Assembly (NCBI GenBank): GCA_963701995.1 | Contig: OY969693.1 | Location: 1,364,001 to 1,428,000, forward strand | Length of the DNA stretch: 64,000 bases | Source of the DNA: Methanoflorens sp963701995 | Lineage (GTDB): Archaea > Halobacteriota > Bog-38 > Methanoflorentales > Methanoflorentaceae | Reading direction: 5' to 3' | In this document: positions 1 through 8,606 of the stretch, piece by piece | How the letters are laid out: every line of letters starts with the position of its first letter | Numbering within the stretch: the stretch's first letter is position 1 | Notes under the pieces: model-generated | Databases searched by the model: none | What the model was told of the DNA's origin: nothing | What the model saw: the letters and a program-made list of their open reading frames with translations, nothing else | Program-made: the position numbers and the translations under genes

Positions 1-112
1 TTACCAGAGGGACGACCAAATCGAGTATGACGGCCACCCCTTCGCCGTGAAGGTCTATCAAGGAGATCGTGGCGAGGGAGGAAAAGGTACCTTGTACTAC
101 GCAGGAGCGTAA
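1..112 (+). CDS. 3' end of an unidentified gene (partial)
   Basis: An open frame enters the window and ends with TAA at 110-112, giving the last 36 residues of a protein (…GTLYYAGA). I do not recognise the family from this tail. It overlaps the start of the following MoaD-like frame by about 44 bases, so the two may be translationally coupled, or the overlap may be a sign that the next gene is damaged. Its place before molybdopterin genes suggests, but does not show, a molybdenum-related role. Confidence 0.4.
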   Translation, partial: YQRDDQIEYDGHPFAVKVYQGDRGEGGKGTLYYAGA

Positions 113-254
113 AACGCTCCGCATCTTTTTTTTGAATTTTTTTAAAGTTCCGCAGCTTCCGTCGGAGATAAATATACGCGAAATGGAAGCGCTCGCCACG
201 ATTCTGTCGGATGGCGATGAAGTTGCCATCTTCCCGCCTGTTTCGGGCGGCTAA
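69..254 (+). CDS. Short MoaD-like sulfur carrier protein
   Basis: A GTG-started frame of 61 residues behind an AGGAG Shine-Dalgarno at 61-65. Its C-terminal part, 'DGDEVAIFPPVSGG', is the typical MoaD tail; the terminal Gly-Gly is adenylylated and thiocarboxylated, and MoaD donates sulfur to molybdopterin precursor Z in the MoaD/MoaE synthase. MoaD proteins normally have about 80 residues. Here the N-terminal half of the beta-grasp fold is short and does not read like a normal MoaD, so the gene may be truncated or frameshifted. The neighbours (ModE-like, MoeA, MoeA fusion) support a Moco role. Confidence 0.55.
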   Translation: MAREEKVPCTTQERKTLRIFFLNFFKVPQLPSEINIREMEALATILSDGDEVAIFPPVSGG

Positions 255-266
255 CTAGCGTAAATA

Positions 267-602
267 TCAATCAGAGAGGTCGACGTACCATTTGGTAAGC
301 TGGTTCAGTGAGCCTTCCATGCCTCGATAATCCCCTAGAAGCTCATAACCGAACGCAGTCAGCTTCGCCCCGCCCCCCTCTTTTCCGCCTCGCGTCCTCT
401 CAACGAGAGACCGACCGAGCCGTTTTTCAACGACGGTTATGCGTTCCAGAGCGTAGCGGTACGACATCCCCAGCTCGCGCGCCGCGGCGCTTATAGACCC
501 ACGCCTATCTATTTCAGCAAAGAGCCTCATCGTGCCGAGGCCAAACACGTATTCCCCGTCTTCGCCGACGAACCACAGCTTGAAACGTGGTCTGATTCTC
601 AT
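267..602 (-). CDS. ModE-type winged-helix regulator (N-terminal domain only)
   Basis: 111 residues. The LysR-like winged helix-turn-helix typical of the ModE N-terminus is visible (GSISAAARELGMSYRYALERI, broken here as GSISAAAREL followed by GMSYRYALERI), then a KLTAFGYELL segment. The MOP molybdate-binding domains of full ModE are absent, as in many archaeal one-domain ModE-like proteins. It is divergent from moeA with 43 bases between the start codons, so it could control the moeA promoter at 611-620. Molybdate sensing would need another protein or is missing. Confidence 0.8.
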   Translation of the reverse strand: MRIRPRFKLWFVGEDGEYVFGLGTMRLFAEIDRRGSISAAARELGMSYRYALERITVVEKRLGRSLVERTRGGKEGGGAKLTAFGYELLGDYRGMEGSLNQLTKWYVDLSD

Positions 603-610
603 GCTGGTAA

Positions 611-620
611 GCTATAATAG
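611..620 (+). promoter_or_regulatory. TATA box of moeA
   Basis: GCTATAATAG lies 26-35 bases before the ATG at 646, the archaeal spacing for a leaderless or nearly leaderless transcript. It sits in the gap between the divergent ModE-like gene and moeA. Confidence 0.5.
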
Positions 621-645
621 TCCATGTGCACACTTAACCATAACG

Positions 646-1818
646 ATGAAATTCAAAACACGAACTCCGTTCGACGTGGCTTTGGACATGTTCCTCAAAG
701 CCATCGTGCCTATCGAAGACACCGAGGTGTCGCCTATCCGAGCGGCGCGAGGGAGGGTGCTTGCCAGCCAGATCATAGCGCAACGAGACGAACCAAACTA
801 TCGGCGGGCAGCTATGGACGGTTACGCGGTCATTGCCGACGATACGTTAGGAGCAAGTGAGCGTTCTCCGGTTGCTCTCAAAATTGGTGATGATGTGAGA
901 CGTGGCGTTATCTCTCGGGTTCATACCGGCTCCAAAATGCCAGACCACGCAGACGCCGTTGTGATGGTAGAAGACGTCGAACGTCTTGACGACGTCGCTG
1001 AGATTAGAGCGCAGGTACATCCGTTCGAAAACGTCGGTCTCAAAGGCGAGGACGTAAGTCGCGGTGAACTCATTTTTTCTCCCGGTCATCGCCTGCGACC
1101 AGCAGACATCGGCCTGCTTGCTTCCCTCGAAGTCCAGGACGTTACTGTCTATAGGCAACCAGACGTCGCGATCATACCGACCGGAGAGGAGCTCGTTGGG
1201 GGTAAGCCTGTAGAAGGAGAAGTGGTCGAAACAAACGGTCTTATGAACGCGCTCCTCGTTGAACAGTGGGGTGCGCACTACCGCTATCGAAATATCGTTC
1301 CCGACGTACGGGAGCTCATTGAAGCCGCGTTGTTACGGGATACGGATGCCGACCTCATACTGACCACAGGAGGAACATCCGTTGGGATTCGGGACCTCGT
1401 TCCAGAGGCGGTGCACAAGCTTGGCAAGCTTCTGGTACATGGGATCGCGATCAGTCCTGCAAAGCCCACGGCGCTCGGTTTTGTTGAGAATACACCAATA
1501 GCTTGCCTGCCAGGGTTTCCGGTCGCCTGTCTTGTCGCTTCATATGCGTTTGCAAAGCCGGTGATCCATCGACTTGCCCACGTCGAACGGGAATTTGAGC
1601 GGACAATGACTGGCACGCTGGCTGGCAAGATAACCGGTAAACCTGGTTCTCGAACGTATGCACGCGTAGCAATGCGGAATGAACGCGTTGAACCCATTAT
1701 GGTGTCGGGATCGGGCATACTCAGCTCGATGGCTAAAGCAGACGGATTCGTTATCATTCCGGAAAACGTCGAAGGGTACGACGAGGGCCAACGGGTAGAG
1801 GTTGTTCTATTTGACTGA
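646..1818 (+). CDS. moeA: Molybdopterin molybdenumtransferase MoeA
   Basis: 390 residues from the ATG at 646. The frame stays open further upstream, but family alignment begins at MKFKTRTPFDVAL and the TATA box at 611-620 fits this start. MoeA inserts Mo or W into adenylylated molybdopterin. Visible: the N-terminal 'RAAMDGYAV' motif, the MoCF-binding domain with 'ILTTGGTSVG', the 'SPAKPT' and 'CLPGFPVACL' motifs, and the C-terminal beta-barrel. The second MoeA gene follows 13 bases after the stop, so the two are probably one operon. Two MoeA paralogues are common in archaea using both Mo and W; which metal each serves cannot be read here. Confidence 0.95.
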   Translation: MKFKTRTPFDVALDMFLKAIVPIEDTEVSPIRAARGRVLASQIIAQRDEPNYRRAAMDGYAVIADDTLGASERSPVALKIGDDVRRGVISRVHTGSKMPDHADAVVMVEDVERLDDVAEIRAQVHPFENVGLKGEDVSRGELIFSPGHRLRPADIGLLASLEVQDVTVYRQPDVAIIPTGEELVGGKPVEGEVVETNGLMNALLVEQWGAHYRYRNIVPDVRELIEAALLRDTDADLILTTGGTSVGIRDLVPEAVHKLGKLLVHGIAISPAKPTALGFVENTPIACLPGFPVACLVASYAFAKPVIHRLAHVEREFERTMTGTLAGKITGKPGSRTYARVAMRNERVEPIMVSGSGILSSMAKADGFVIIPENVEGYDEGQRVEVVLFD

Positions 1819-1831
1819 CCATCGGGTGCTT

Positions 1832-3736
1832 ATGGATACACGAAAAGAGTTTAGAGAGCTAATAAGCGTCGACCAGGCCCACGAGATCATTAGGAGACTT
1901 ACGCTAGTTCGCAGAACTGAAAAGATAGCGCTGCAGCACGCTTTGGGGCGAACCCTCGCTGAAGACGTCACGTCACGCGTGGACGTTCCGTCCTTCGATA
2001 GGGCGGCGATGGATGGATTCGCCCTAATCGCGCGCGATACCTATTCCGCTAGAGAGGACGCACCGGTGCGACTGCCGCTCTTAGGTTCCCTTGAGGCTGG
2101 CGTCTTACCTAAATTCGAGGTGCATTCCGGACAGGCTGTCGAAATTGCCACTGGCGCGATGATGCCCAAGGGCGCCAACGCTGAAGTCATGATCGAACAC
2201 GTCGACGTCGAAGCAAAGGGCATCGCGATAAAAAAGCCCGTTACCATCCATGAAAACGTAATATCAGCTGGCTCTGACGTGATGGCCGGAGAGCTTGTGC
2301 TGCGCCGCGGCGCCGTTCTCACTGAAAGAGAGATCGGAGCTTTGGCAACGATCGGCTGTCGCGAGGTCAATGTCTTCGAACCGCCACGGGTGGGCATCCT
2401 TGCGACCGGTAATGAGGTCGTGCCTCCTGGATCAGCCCTGACGCCTGGCAAGATCTACGACGTCAATACTTATTCAGTTGGCGCGGCAGTCGAAGCGAGC
2501 GGTGGGAAACCACTTTATTACGGAATCGTCGGAGATGACATCGATCAGATTGAGCGCGTAATAGCAGACGCACTGTCCGAATGCGACATGGTGATCTCCT
2601 CTGGAAGTACGTCAGCGGGACAAGGTGACGTAGTGTATCGTATTGCCGACAAAGGAAAGCTTCTCGCGCACGGCGTGAGCATCAAACCAGGAAAGCCACT
2701 TATCATCGCAGAGCTTGAAGGCAAACCGTTCTTCGGCCTACCGGGATACCCCGTCTCAGCGCTCATGGTCTATTATGTCTTCATTGATCCTTTCATCAGA
2801 GGTGGGGCAAAGCCGTCACGCAAGGTGCGTGCAAGACTTGGGATTAGGGTCCACTCAGAGGCACGACATCAGCTGCTCCCTGTGAACCTCGTTCGCAGCT
2901 TAGCTTACCCTGTTTTAGCGAGCTCTGACGCGATAACTACGCTTCTGTCTGACGGATTTCTTGAAATCCCCGAGCATACAGAGATTCTTGATGAAAATGA
3001 GGAGGTTGAGGTCACTCTTTTCGGAGAATTTGAATTGACAGACCTAATGTTTATAGGGAGCCACGATATCGGGGTAGACATCCTCTTTCAGATGATTGAA
3101 GACGTTGCTCCGCACGTAAAAGTCGTCAACGTCGGCTCTCAAGGAGGGCTTGTCGCTATCCGTAAGGGTATTGCGGATATTGCCGGCACTCATCTCCTGA
3201 GTGCGTCTGGTGAGTACAACCTCCCGTTTGTTAAAGAGTTCGGATTGCACGACGTTGCCCTTGTCAAAGGCTATTTGCGGCAACAGGGGATTATCACTCG
3301 AAAAGGGGAGATGGTCTCACTTGAAGGTCTCGCAGAAACGCAGTTCATAAACCGAAATGCCGGATCCGGAACTCGTGTGTTAACGGACACGTTGTTAAAT
3401 CAGATCGCAACAACGCGCGGGCTAGAGTTTGACGCATTGACCCAGTCTATTAAGGGCTATGACTATGAGGCGCGAACGCACAGTGCAGTAGCCTCTGCAG
3501 TGAAATTAGGAAAAGCTGACGCCGGTATAGGTATCAAGCCTGTCGCTGATTTGAACGGATTAGCGTTTCACCCACTCGCAGATGAAGAGTATGATTTTGT
3601 GATACCATTAGACCGCTTAGAGGAGCTACCGCTAACACGATTTCTGCAAGCACTACGATCGCAGGAGTTCGCATCACGCTTGCCATCGGGCATACAGACC
3701 TACGATAAGACAGGGAATATTGTCAAGATTGACTAA
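1832..3736 (+). CDS. MoeA fused to a periplasmic-binding-protein-like domain
   Basis: 634 residues from the ATG at 1832; a TTG at 1802 would overlap the preceding gene. The first ~400 residues are a full MoeA (DRAAMDGFAL, 'VISSGSTSAGQGDVV', 'SIKPGKPLIIAEL', 'FFGLPGYPVSALMV'). The last ~220 residues, from 'LMFIGSHDIGVDILFQMI', form a PBP-like/LysR-substrate-binding domain with an internal 'NRNAGSGTRVL' ligand-loop motif. This fusion is known in archaea and some bacteria, and the binding domain is thought to sense molybdate/tungstate or a cofactor intermediate. The protein is cytoplasmic, with no signal peptide, and is co-transcribed with moeA. Confidence 0.9.
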   Translation: MDTRKEFRELISVDQAHEIIRRLTLVRRTEKIALQHALGRTLAEDVTSRVDVPSFDRAAMDGFALIARDTYSAREDAPVRLPLLGSLEAGVLPKFEVHSGQAVEIATGAMMPKGANAEVMIEHVDVEAKGIAIKKPVTIHENVISAGSDVMAGELVLRRGAVLTEREIGALATIGCREVNVFEPPRVGILATGNEVVPPGSALTPGKIYDVNTYSVGAAVEASGGKPLYYGIVGDDIDQIERVIADALSECDMVISSGSTSAGQGDVVYRIADKGKLLAHGVSIKPGKPLIIAELEGKPFFGLPGYPVSALMVYYVFIDPFIRGGAKPSRKVRARLGIRVHSEARHQLLPVNLVRSLAYPVLASSDAITTLLSDGFLEIPEHTEILDENEEVEVTLFGEFELTDLMFIGSHDIGVDILFQMIEDVAPHVKVVNVGSQGGLVAIRKGIADIAGTHLLSASGEYNLPFVKEFGLHDVALVKGYLRQQGIITRKGEMVSLEGLAETQFINRNAGSGTRVLTDTLLNQIATTRGLEFDALTQSIKGYDYEARTHSAVASAVKLGKADAGIGIKPVADLNGLAFHPLADEEYDFVIPLDRLEELPLTRFLQALRSQEFASRLPSGIQTYDKTGNIVKID

Positions 3737-3853
3737 CCGATCCGTTTTGCACAACTGCGACTATTTAATCTTTTGCGAGCTGCTGCATCTTTCTTTTTTA
3801 TCTTTTTAGGGTTCTGCGCCTCGCTAAGGGCATGCTGACTCTCAACAACACGG

Positions 3854-5089
3854 TCAGTCCCCCTCTCGCCAATCGGTGACAAGCGAGCCGATTATGAAGA
3901 ATACGGCGCCGGCGACCAGGACTATTGACATGTTGTACAAGGCGCTTGCGGTATCTCCTAGGATCATTGCGTCTCTTAGACCGTAGTTCAAGTACGTCAA
4001 CGGAAGCAGTTTGGCTACGGTCTGTAGATAGTCCGGCATTGTTTCAAGAGGAATAAACGTGCCGGCAAGGAACAGCATCGGGAAGGTTATCGCACTGGCA
4101 GCCGCGTTAGCCGCGTCCTCGTCTCTTACAAAACGGGCGATGATCATTCCGATTCCGGTGAAGCATATGGTGCCCACAAAAAGCAACAGGAGCGTAACGG
4201 CATCGGGAACAGTCCTCACGTTGTATACGAGCTTTGCTACGACGATGATTAGCGCCGCTGAGATGAATACAATGACCGACGTATACAACATCTTCGATAT
4301 GATCCATTCGGATTTTCCGAGAGGTGTGGTTGCGAGTTTCCTTAGAATCCCGTTGTTACGATACTGAGTCATTGTTCCCACAGTGCCGAGTACTCCGGTT
4401 GTGAGGACGGTCAAGCCCATGATCCCGGGCACGAAGAAATCGATGTACTTGTACTGTGATGAAAGAACTTGTTGGTTTTCAACGCCGACGATTTGCTTAG
4501 ATCCTGTAAGTTGTGAATTGAAGCCGTTTGCAATGCTGCTCAAGATTCCACTGAGAACTGGCGCGCTCGTTGATGATTGATCGACTTTTAGGATAACCGC
4601 TGCTGGCGTGACGTTGGTGCTGCTATTTTGCACTTGGGAGGACGCTGAACCCGAGCGCGTTGTGTCAAAAGCACTAGTATTTGCGCCTGTCGGGCCCGCA
4701 GTTGCAGGATTCACCTGAACAGCTGCTGCGGGGCTTTTGGCGCTGACGGCTAAATTGCTTTTTACTTGATTGCCAAAACCTTGCGGAATGATGAGCATAC
4801 CGCTAATTCTGTTTGATTTGATGTACGCGTCGGCATTTTCGCTCGCATTGACCATATGCACTTTGAACGCACCTGTTGAGTTCACGGCGTTCATAAAGGC
4901 AGCAGAAATGTCAGAACCGTCTTTGTTCTGGACGGCAAGGTCGTATTGGACATTGCCACCGCTGAATATTGAGCCAAAGATGAGCATCAAGATTACTGGG
5001 AAGGCGAGCACCCAAAAAAATGAGCTGCGTCCTCTGAAAAAGATTTTGAGGCTGCTAATGAAGTCGCTGTAGATCCGTGCCAGTTTCAC
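3854..5089 (-). CDS. ABC-2 type transporter permease
   Basis: 411 residues with one N-terminal membrane segment (FFWVLAFPVILMLIFGSIF), a long extracytoplasmic domain rich in Ser/Thr/Ala (about residues 50-210), and about five C-terminal membrane segments including the ABC2 signature region 'FTGIGMIIARFVRDEDAANAAAS…FPMLFLAGTF'. It is the membrane half of an exporter whose ATPase is directly upstream, with a 4-base ATGA overlap. The substrate is unknown; the family moves drugs, lipids or peptides. It converges on the moeA operon across a T-rich 117-base gap. Confidence 0.88.
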   Translation of the reverse strand: MKLARIYSDFISSLKIFFRGRSSFFWVLAFPVILMLIFGSIFSGGNVQYDLAVQNKDGSDISAAFMNAVNSTGAFKVHMVNASENADAYIKSNRISGMLIIPQGFGNQVKSNLAVSAKSPAAAVQVNPATAGPTGANTSAFDTTRSGSASSQVQNSSTNVTPAAVILKVDQSSTSAPVLSGILSSIANGFNSQLTGSKQIVGVENQQVLSSQYKYIDFFVPGIMGLTVLTTGVLGTVGTMTQYRNNGILRKLATTPLGKSEWIISKMLYTSVIVFISAALIIVVAKLVYNVRTVPDAVTLLLLFVGTICFTGIGMIIARFVRDEDAANAAASAITFPMLFLAGTFIPLETMPDYLQTVAKLLPLTYLNYGLRDAMILGDTASALYNMSIVLVAGAVFFIIGSLVTDWREGD

Positions 5090-6012
5090 GAGACCTCCTC
5101 CTCATCGGTTCTGGTAAGGTCCAGGAAGACGTCTTCAAGAGAAGATTTTTTCATTTCAAGCTCGTCGAATGTGACTTGTTTTTGATCAAGCAGTTCGACG
5201 ATTCTACTGAGATCTTTTTTGTCGTGTAAAGGTACGACCACGTCGCTATTGTTGAGTTCTGTTCCATGCCACAAAACATTCAAGACTTCGAATGCGCTTG
5301 TGCCACCGCCGCGGATTATCAGCTTTCCACGGGAGCCGTGGTTGTCGATCAAATTTGTGGTCGTATCCAGGGCCTTTATCTTGCCGTCAAGAATGATCGC
5401 GACGATGTCTGCGAGTGTCTCTGCCTCCTCCATGTAGTGCGTAGTCAAGAACACCGTTTTTCCCTCGTCGCGGAGCTTTTTTATTATTTCCCACACGCCC
5501 CTCCGGGCTTTCGGGTCAAGCCCTTCTGTGGGTTCATCCAAGAAGACGACTTCAGGATCGTTAACCAGTGCAATTGCCACGCCTACGCGTTGCTTCAATC
5601 CGCCTGAAAGGTTCTTGTACTGCGTATTTGCTTTGTCTACCAAGTCTACTGAGGCAATCAACTCGTCTATGTCCCGGACATTGTCATACATCGCTGCATA
5701 GTATCTCAGGCTCTCGCGCACGGTCAGCCGGTCAAACGTGTTAAACTCCTGCGGCAGGACGCCGATTCTCTTCCTGATCTCATTCTGATCTTTCGCAATG
5801 TCGAGTCCCAAGACCGAAGCGGCCCCGGCTGATGGCTTCCTCAAGCATTCCAGCATCTCGACCGTTGTGGTCTTACCCGCTCCATTGGGGCCTAAAAATG
5901 CAAATATGACTCCAAACGGTACGTTAAAAGAAATATTATCGACGGCTCTAGTGGTGCCATAATCCTTGACGAGTTTGTCAATTTCAATTGCGTAGTCCCG
6001 TTGCCCGTTCAT
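5086..6012 (-). CDS. ABC transporter ATP-binding protein
   Basis: 308 residues. Walker A 'GPNGAGKTTT', Q-loop, signature 'LSGGLKQRV', Walker B 'VVFLDEPTEGLDP' and the H-loop 'TTHYMEEAE' are intact. The C-terminal ~85 residues are the DrrA/CcmA-type accessory domain. It pairs with the ABC-2 permease that follows with overlapping stop and start. A TATA-like element (CTATATGG on the minus strand, about 6042-6052) lies about 30 bases before the ATG. Confidence 0.92.
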   Translation of the reverse strand: MNGQRDYAIEIDKLVKDYGTTRAVDNISFNVPFGVIFAFLGPNGAGKTTTVEMLECLRKPSAGAASVLGLDIAKDQNEIRKRIGVLPQEFNTFDRLTVRESLRYYAAMYDNVRDIDELIASVDLVDKANTQYKNLSGGLKQRVGVAIALVNDPEVVFLDEPTEGLDPKARRGVWEIIKKLRDEGKTVFLTTHYMEEAETLADIVAIILDGKIKALDTTTNLIDNHGSRGKLIIRGGGTSAFEVLNVLWHGTELNNSDVVVPLHDKKDLSRIVELLDQKQVTFDELEMKKSSLEDVFLDLTRTDEEEVS

Positions 6013-6330
6013 GCGATATCACTCGTATTCAAAATGCCATATAGAAATCTAAGGTGGGGGGGCTATTTCTGCCGGACTGCTGCCTCGAGCACGTCTCAAA
6101 GCAGTTCTTCAAAGATGCTGAACACATATTTAACGCTTTCCGGCATATAAGCGACTCCGCCGTTCGAGTCAAAGGTTAAGAGTGGGAGAGCTGAGGCATC
6201 AAGATAAATCGCTGCGCAAAGCTAGGTTGTTGACGGCAGACTGTACGACCTTAAGCGAATCTATCGCGGAGTGGCCGACCGACTATCTAGGCTGAAATTT
6301 ATATTAGGAATTACATAAATTACAGTTGCA
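6013..6330. other. Intergenic region between divergent genes
   Basis: About 318 bases without a supported gene. It holds the TATA element of the ABC operon near 6042-6052 (minus) and that of the next gene, TTTATATTA at 6298-6306 (plus), 25-33 bases before the ATG at 6331. I see no tRNA, repeat or terminator in the middle. Confidence 0.5.
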
Positions 6331-6834
6331 ATGTTCATGTGTGACAAGTATCGAATGGACGCATATCGGGCACGAGGCATACTCCCCCACTGCGAGGTTC
6401 TGTGCGGCGAGGATTGCACTAATCACCCAGACGCAGGCTCTTATTGCGAGCATCTGTATCTTTTGGTCCAGGACCAGAGTGACCTCGTTTACAGGAGTCT
6501 CGGCATCCCCGCGGTAGACGATCCAAAGGCTATTCTAGGTGCACAAATGGATAACGTCGCCAAACGTGTCAACAGAGTCGGTGCTGACTATATAATGGAC
6601 AGTGCTTTTGACATCTCCCTTATCCTCTCGGAGCTTTCGGAGAAGGGAGCTTTGAATATCTCGGAGAATTTGTTAAGAGACATCGCGTATACAGTCACAC
6701 TAGGCCTTTTTCTAGATAATCCAGAGGACACGCTCGATTTCAAAATTTTTCGCGTACTGGCAGCGCTTAAGAAAATATTCCCGGAACAGTTTGCGATGCG
6801 TATTGCTGAAAGCCGGCAAGACGCCTCTCAATAA
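6331..6834 (+). CDS. Uncharacterised protein with Cys/His-rich N-terminus
   Basis: 167 residues; family not recognised. The first 40 residues carry Cys4, His20, Cys21, Cys25, Cys29, His32, Cys39 and His41, a density suggesting metal binding without matching a standard zinc-ribbon or 4Fe-4S spacing. The rest is predicted helical and soluble (DYIMDSAFDISLILSEL and onwards). The promoter places the transcription start at or just before the ATG, so the mRNA is probably leaderless. It stands alone between the ABC operon and a convergent gene. Confidence 0.7.
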   Translation: MFMCDKYRMDAYRARGILPHCEVLCGEDCTNHPDAGSYCEHLYLLVQDQSDLVYRSLGIPAVDDPKAILGAQMDNVAKRVNRVGADYIMDSAFDISLILSELSEKGALNISENLLRDIAYTVTLGLFLDNPEDTLDFKIFRVLAALKKIFPEQFAMRIAESRQDASQ

Positions 6835-6960
6835 AAACGAACCTTTCTGTCTGATTTAACACGTGACTCGGAGCTTCTCGTCGGGACACAGCTTTGAAAG
6901 TTAAACTGGTTGTTATCCGCCTGCATAGTTGTCGAGCGTGCGTGCTTCGCGGAAGCGCTT

Positions 6961-7506
6961 TCACAGACTGAGTAGCAACCCGGTTACAAACGGAATGGTG
7001 AGGTTATCATCCAGAGAGGCGGGCGTTATGAGTTCAGTGGCAGACGCAACCAATGCAACTAGCAAAGCTTTCGTTGGTGCAACAGAAAAAACCAGTATCG
7101 CAAACGTACAAATAAAAAATGTGAGGGTGCCTTCAAGTGTCTTCTTTTTGAACAGTGCGTGTTTGCCCACGTAATGGCCGGCAATCGTTGCTAGGCTGTC
7201 ACCGACAGCGAGCACGAGTATACTAAGAGCGGCATAAAGCGGTGCGAAGAGCAGGACAGCGATGAATGTCCCGACAAAAAAAGTGATTGCTCCCTTTGCG
7301 GTGAATTTACTCGGCCTGTCAAAGCGCGTGAACAGCCAGATCAAAAAAGCAATATTATACCTTTGATAGAGAAAGGAAGCGACGATCAACCCACCAATGA
7401 GCACCGCGTTGCCGACAAGTACTAGTTCGTGCGGCAGTGAAACGACCAAAAACGCAAAGAACGTGCCGAGCAGCAAATGCGCTATATTGCGCCGCAATTC
7501 GAGCAT
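6961..7506 (-). CDS. Dolichol kinase / CTP-dependent lipid kinase-like membrane protein
   Basis: 181 residues from the ATG at 7506 (MLELRRNIAHLLLG); longer in-frame starts lack family support. Six or so hydrophobic segments. The segment 'GDSLATIAGHYVG' followed by 'KKKTLEGTL' and, near the end, 'DDNLTIPF', matches the SEC59/DGK1/VTE5 polyprenol-phytol kinase and phosphatidate cytidylyltransferase-like group. Inferred role: phosphorylation of an isoprenoid alcohol at the membrane for lipid or glycan carrier recycling. The exact substrate is unknown. Confidence 0.75.
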   Translation of the reverse strand: MLELRRNIAHLLLGTFFAFLVVSLPHELVLVGNAVLIGGLIVASFLYQRYNIAFLIWLFTRFDRPSKFTAKGAITFFVGTFIAVLLFAPLYAALSILVLAVGDSLATIAGHYVGKHALFKKKTLEGTLTFFICTFAILVFSVAPTKALLVALVASATELITPASLDDNLTIPFVTGLLLSL

Positions 7507-7717
7507 ACAGACTATAATGCGCCACGGAATAGAAAAGTTTAACCGCAACGGCGCACGCAAATGAAGTGAATATTTGCCGCGAGACTTGTAGCTTGACGGT
7601 TTGCAGGACTGAATTTCGACAGCTTCTGATCTTGGACAGTTTAGCCGCTGAGTGCGCGTGCATATTCGAGACGAACAATGCTGAGGCAAGGCGGTTAGGA
7701 GGTTTCAAACGTCGCTG

Positions 7718-8200
7718 ATGTTTCAATTGATACCGGGCTTGCTGTATGTTATTGTGCTCACCGCGGTATTTACGGTGCTTTTGGTGAGCTTAACGGCGGT
7801 ATCGCTCCTCTCGCAAGCCCGAGCTATCGTGCGTCAGCGATACCTCGGCTCAGTCGTTAGCAGAAGAAACGTCCACAAAGTAGCGAAGCTGCGACCACTT
7901 CTTGCGACACCGACCGCCGTCTTGCTGCAGCTGAAAGACATAGAAACAAATCGCTTGCTAACCACGTTCAAGAGGCCAGCAACGATGAGGCTCTATGAGC
8001 AATGCTTTTACATTAAGCCCTATTTTACGTCCGGTGCGTATCTCATAGGGGTCAACGATATCCACAATGTGTCAACCGCGAGCAACGCGCTTGTCGTTAC
8101 ATTTGCGCACGAGGAGCGCGCTATAGTGCTGCAGTGCAGGGCCCCCCACATCTCTAAGTGGCGTGATTCGTTGCGTTTGCTGATTTCAAATCACAAATAG
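7718..8200 (+). CDS. Membrane-anchored protein, possibly PH-like domain
   Basis: 160 residues. One strong N-terminal membrane helix (residues ~6-32) is followed by a basic stretch and a ~100-residue soluble domain of short beta strands ending in an amphipathic helix (SKWRDSLRLLI), a pattern like a pleckstrin-homology fold. That resemblance is a guess from strand order; no family was recognised. It lies upstream of the DUF211 gene with a separate TATA-like element (CATTATAAAC, 8201-8210) between them. Confidence 0.65.
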   Translation: MFQLIPGLLYVIVLTAVFTVLLVSLTAVSLLSQARAIVRQRYLGSVVSRRNVHKVAKLRPLLATPTAVLLQLKDIETNRLLTTFKRPATMRLYEQCFYIKPYFTSGAYLIGVNDIHNVSTASNALVVTFAHEERAIVLQCRAPHISKWRDSLRLLISNHK

Positions 8201-8248
8201 CATTATAAACAATAAGTCTGATTACCTACTACGGCGATCGGCAGAGAA

Positions 8249-8542
8249 ATGTCCCAGATTAAGCGATTAGTGCTCGACGTATTGAAGCCTCACGAACCTA
8301 CTAACGTCGAGGTGGCAAGCGCGATAGGAGATATACGGGACGTCGACGGAGTCAATTTGAGCCTCTACGAGGTCGATCAACAGACTGAAAATGTAAAAAT
8401 CACGGTTGAGGGCACCGACGTTGACTACGACTTGGTTCTGCAGACTATTGAGAACCTAGGGGGCGTCGTTCACAGCGTCGATGAGATCATCGCGGGGAAA
8501 AAAATCGTCGAAGAAGAAGAAACGCTTCACGATCGCGGATGA
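8249..8542 (+). CDS. DUF211 protein
   Basis: 97 residues matching the archaeal DUF211 family: 'RLVLDVLKPHEP', 'DVDGVNLSLYEVD', 'VKITVEGTDVDYD', 'IENLGGVVHSVDEI'. These are small ferredoxin-like-fold proteins of unknown biochemistry, thought to oligomerise and bind a small ligand or metal. The gene lies 64 bases before a VIT/CCC1-like membrane protein, a pairing found in other archaea that suggests a link with metal transport. Confidence 0.88.
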   Translation: MSQIKRLVLDVLKPHEPTNVEVASAIGDIRDVDGVNLSLYEVDQQTENVKITVEGTDVDYDLVLQTIENLGGVVHSVDEIIAGKKIVEEEETLHDRG

Positions 8543-8606
8543 GCTTCAGTCGGGTTTTCTCTTTTGCTGAGCTCTGCAGAAAAGCTACCACAATACCATT
8601 ACGTTA

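Noticed and set aside
3737..3853. Possible terminator hairpin between moeA fusion and ABC permease
   Set aside because: T-rich tracts are present but I could not find a convincing stem.
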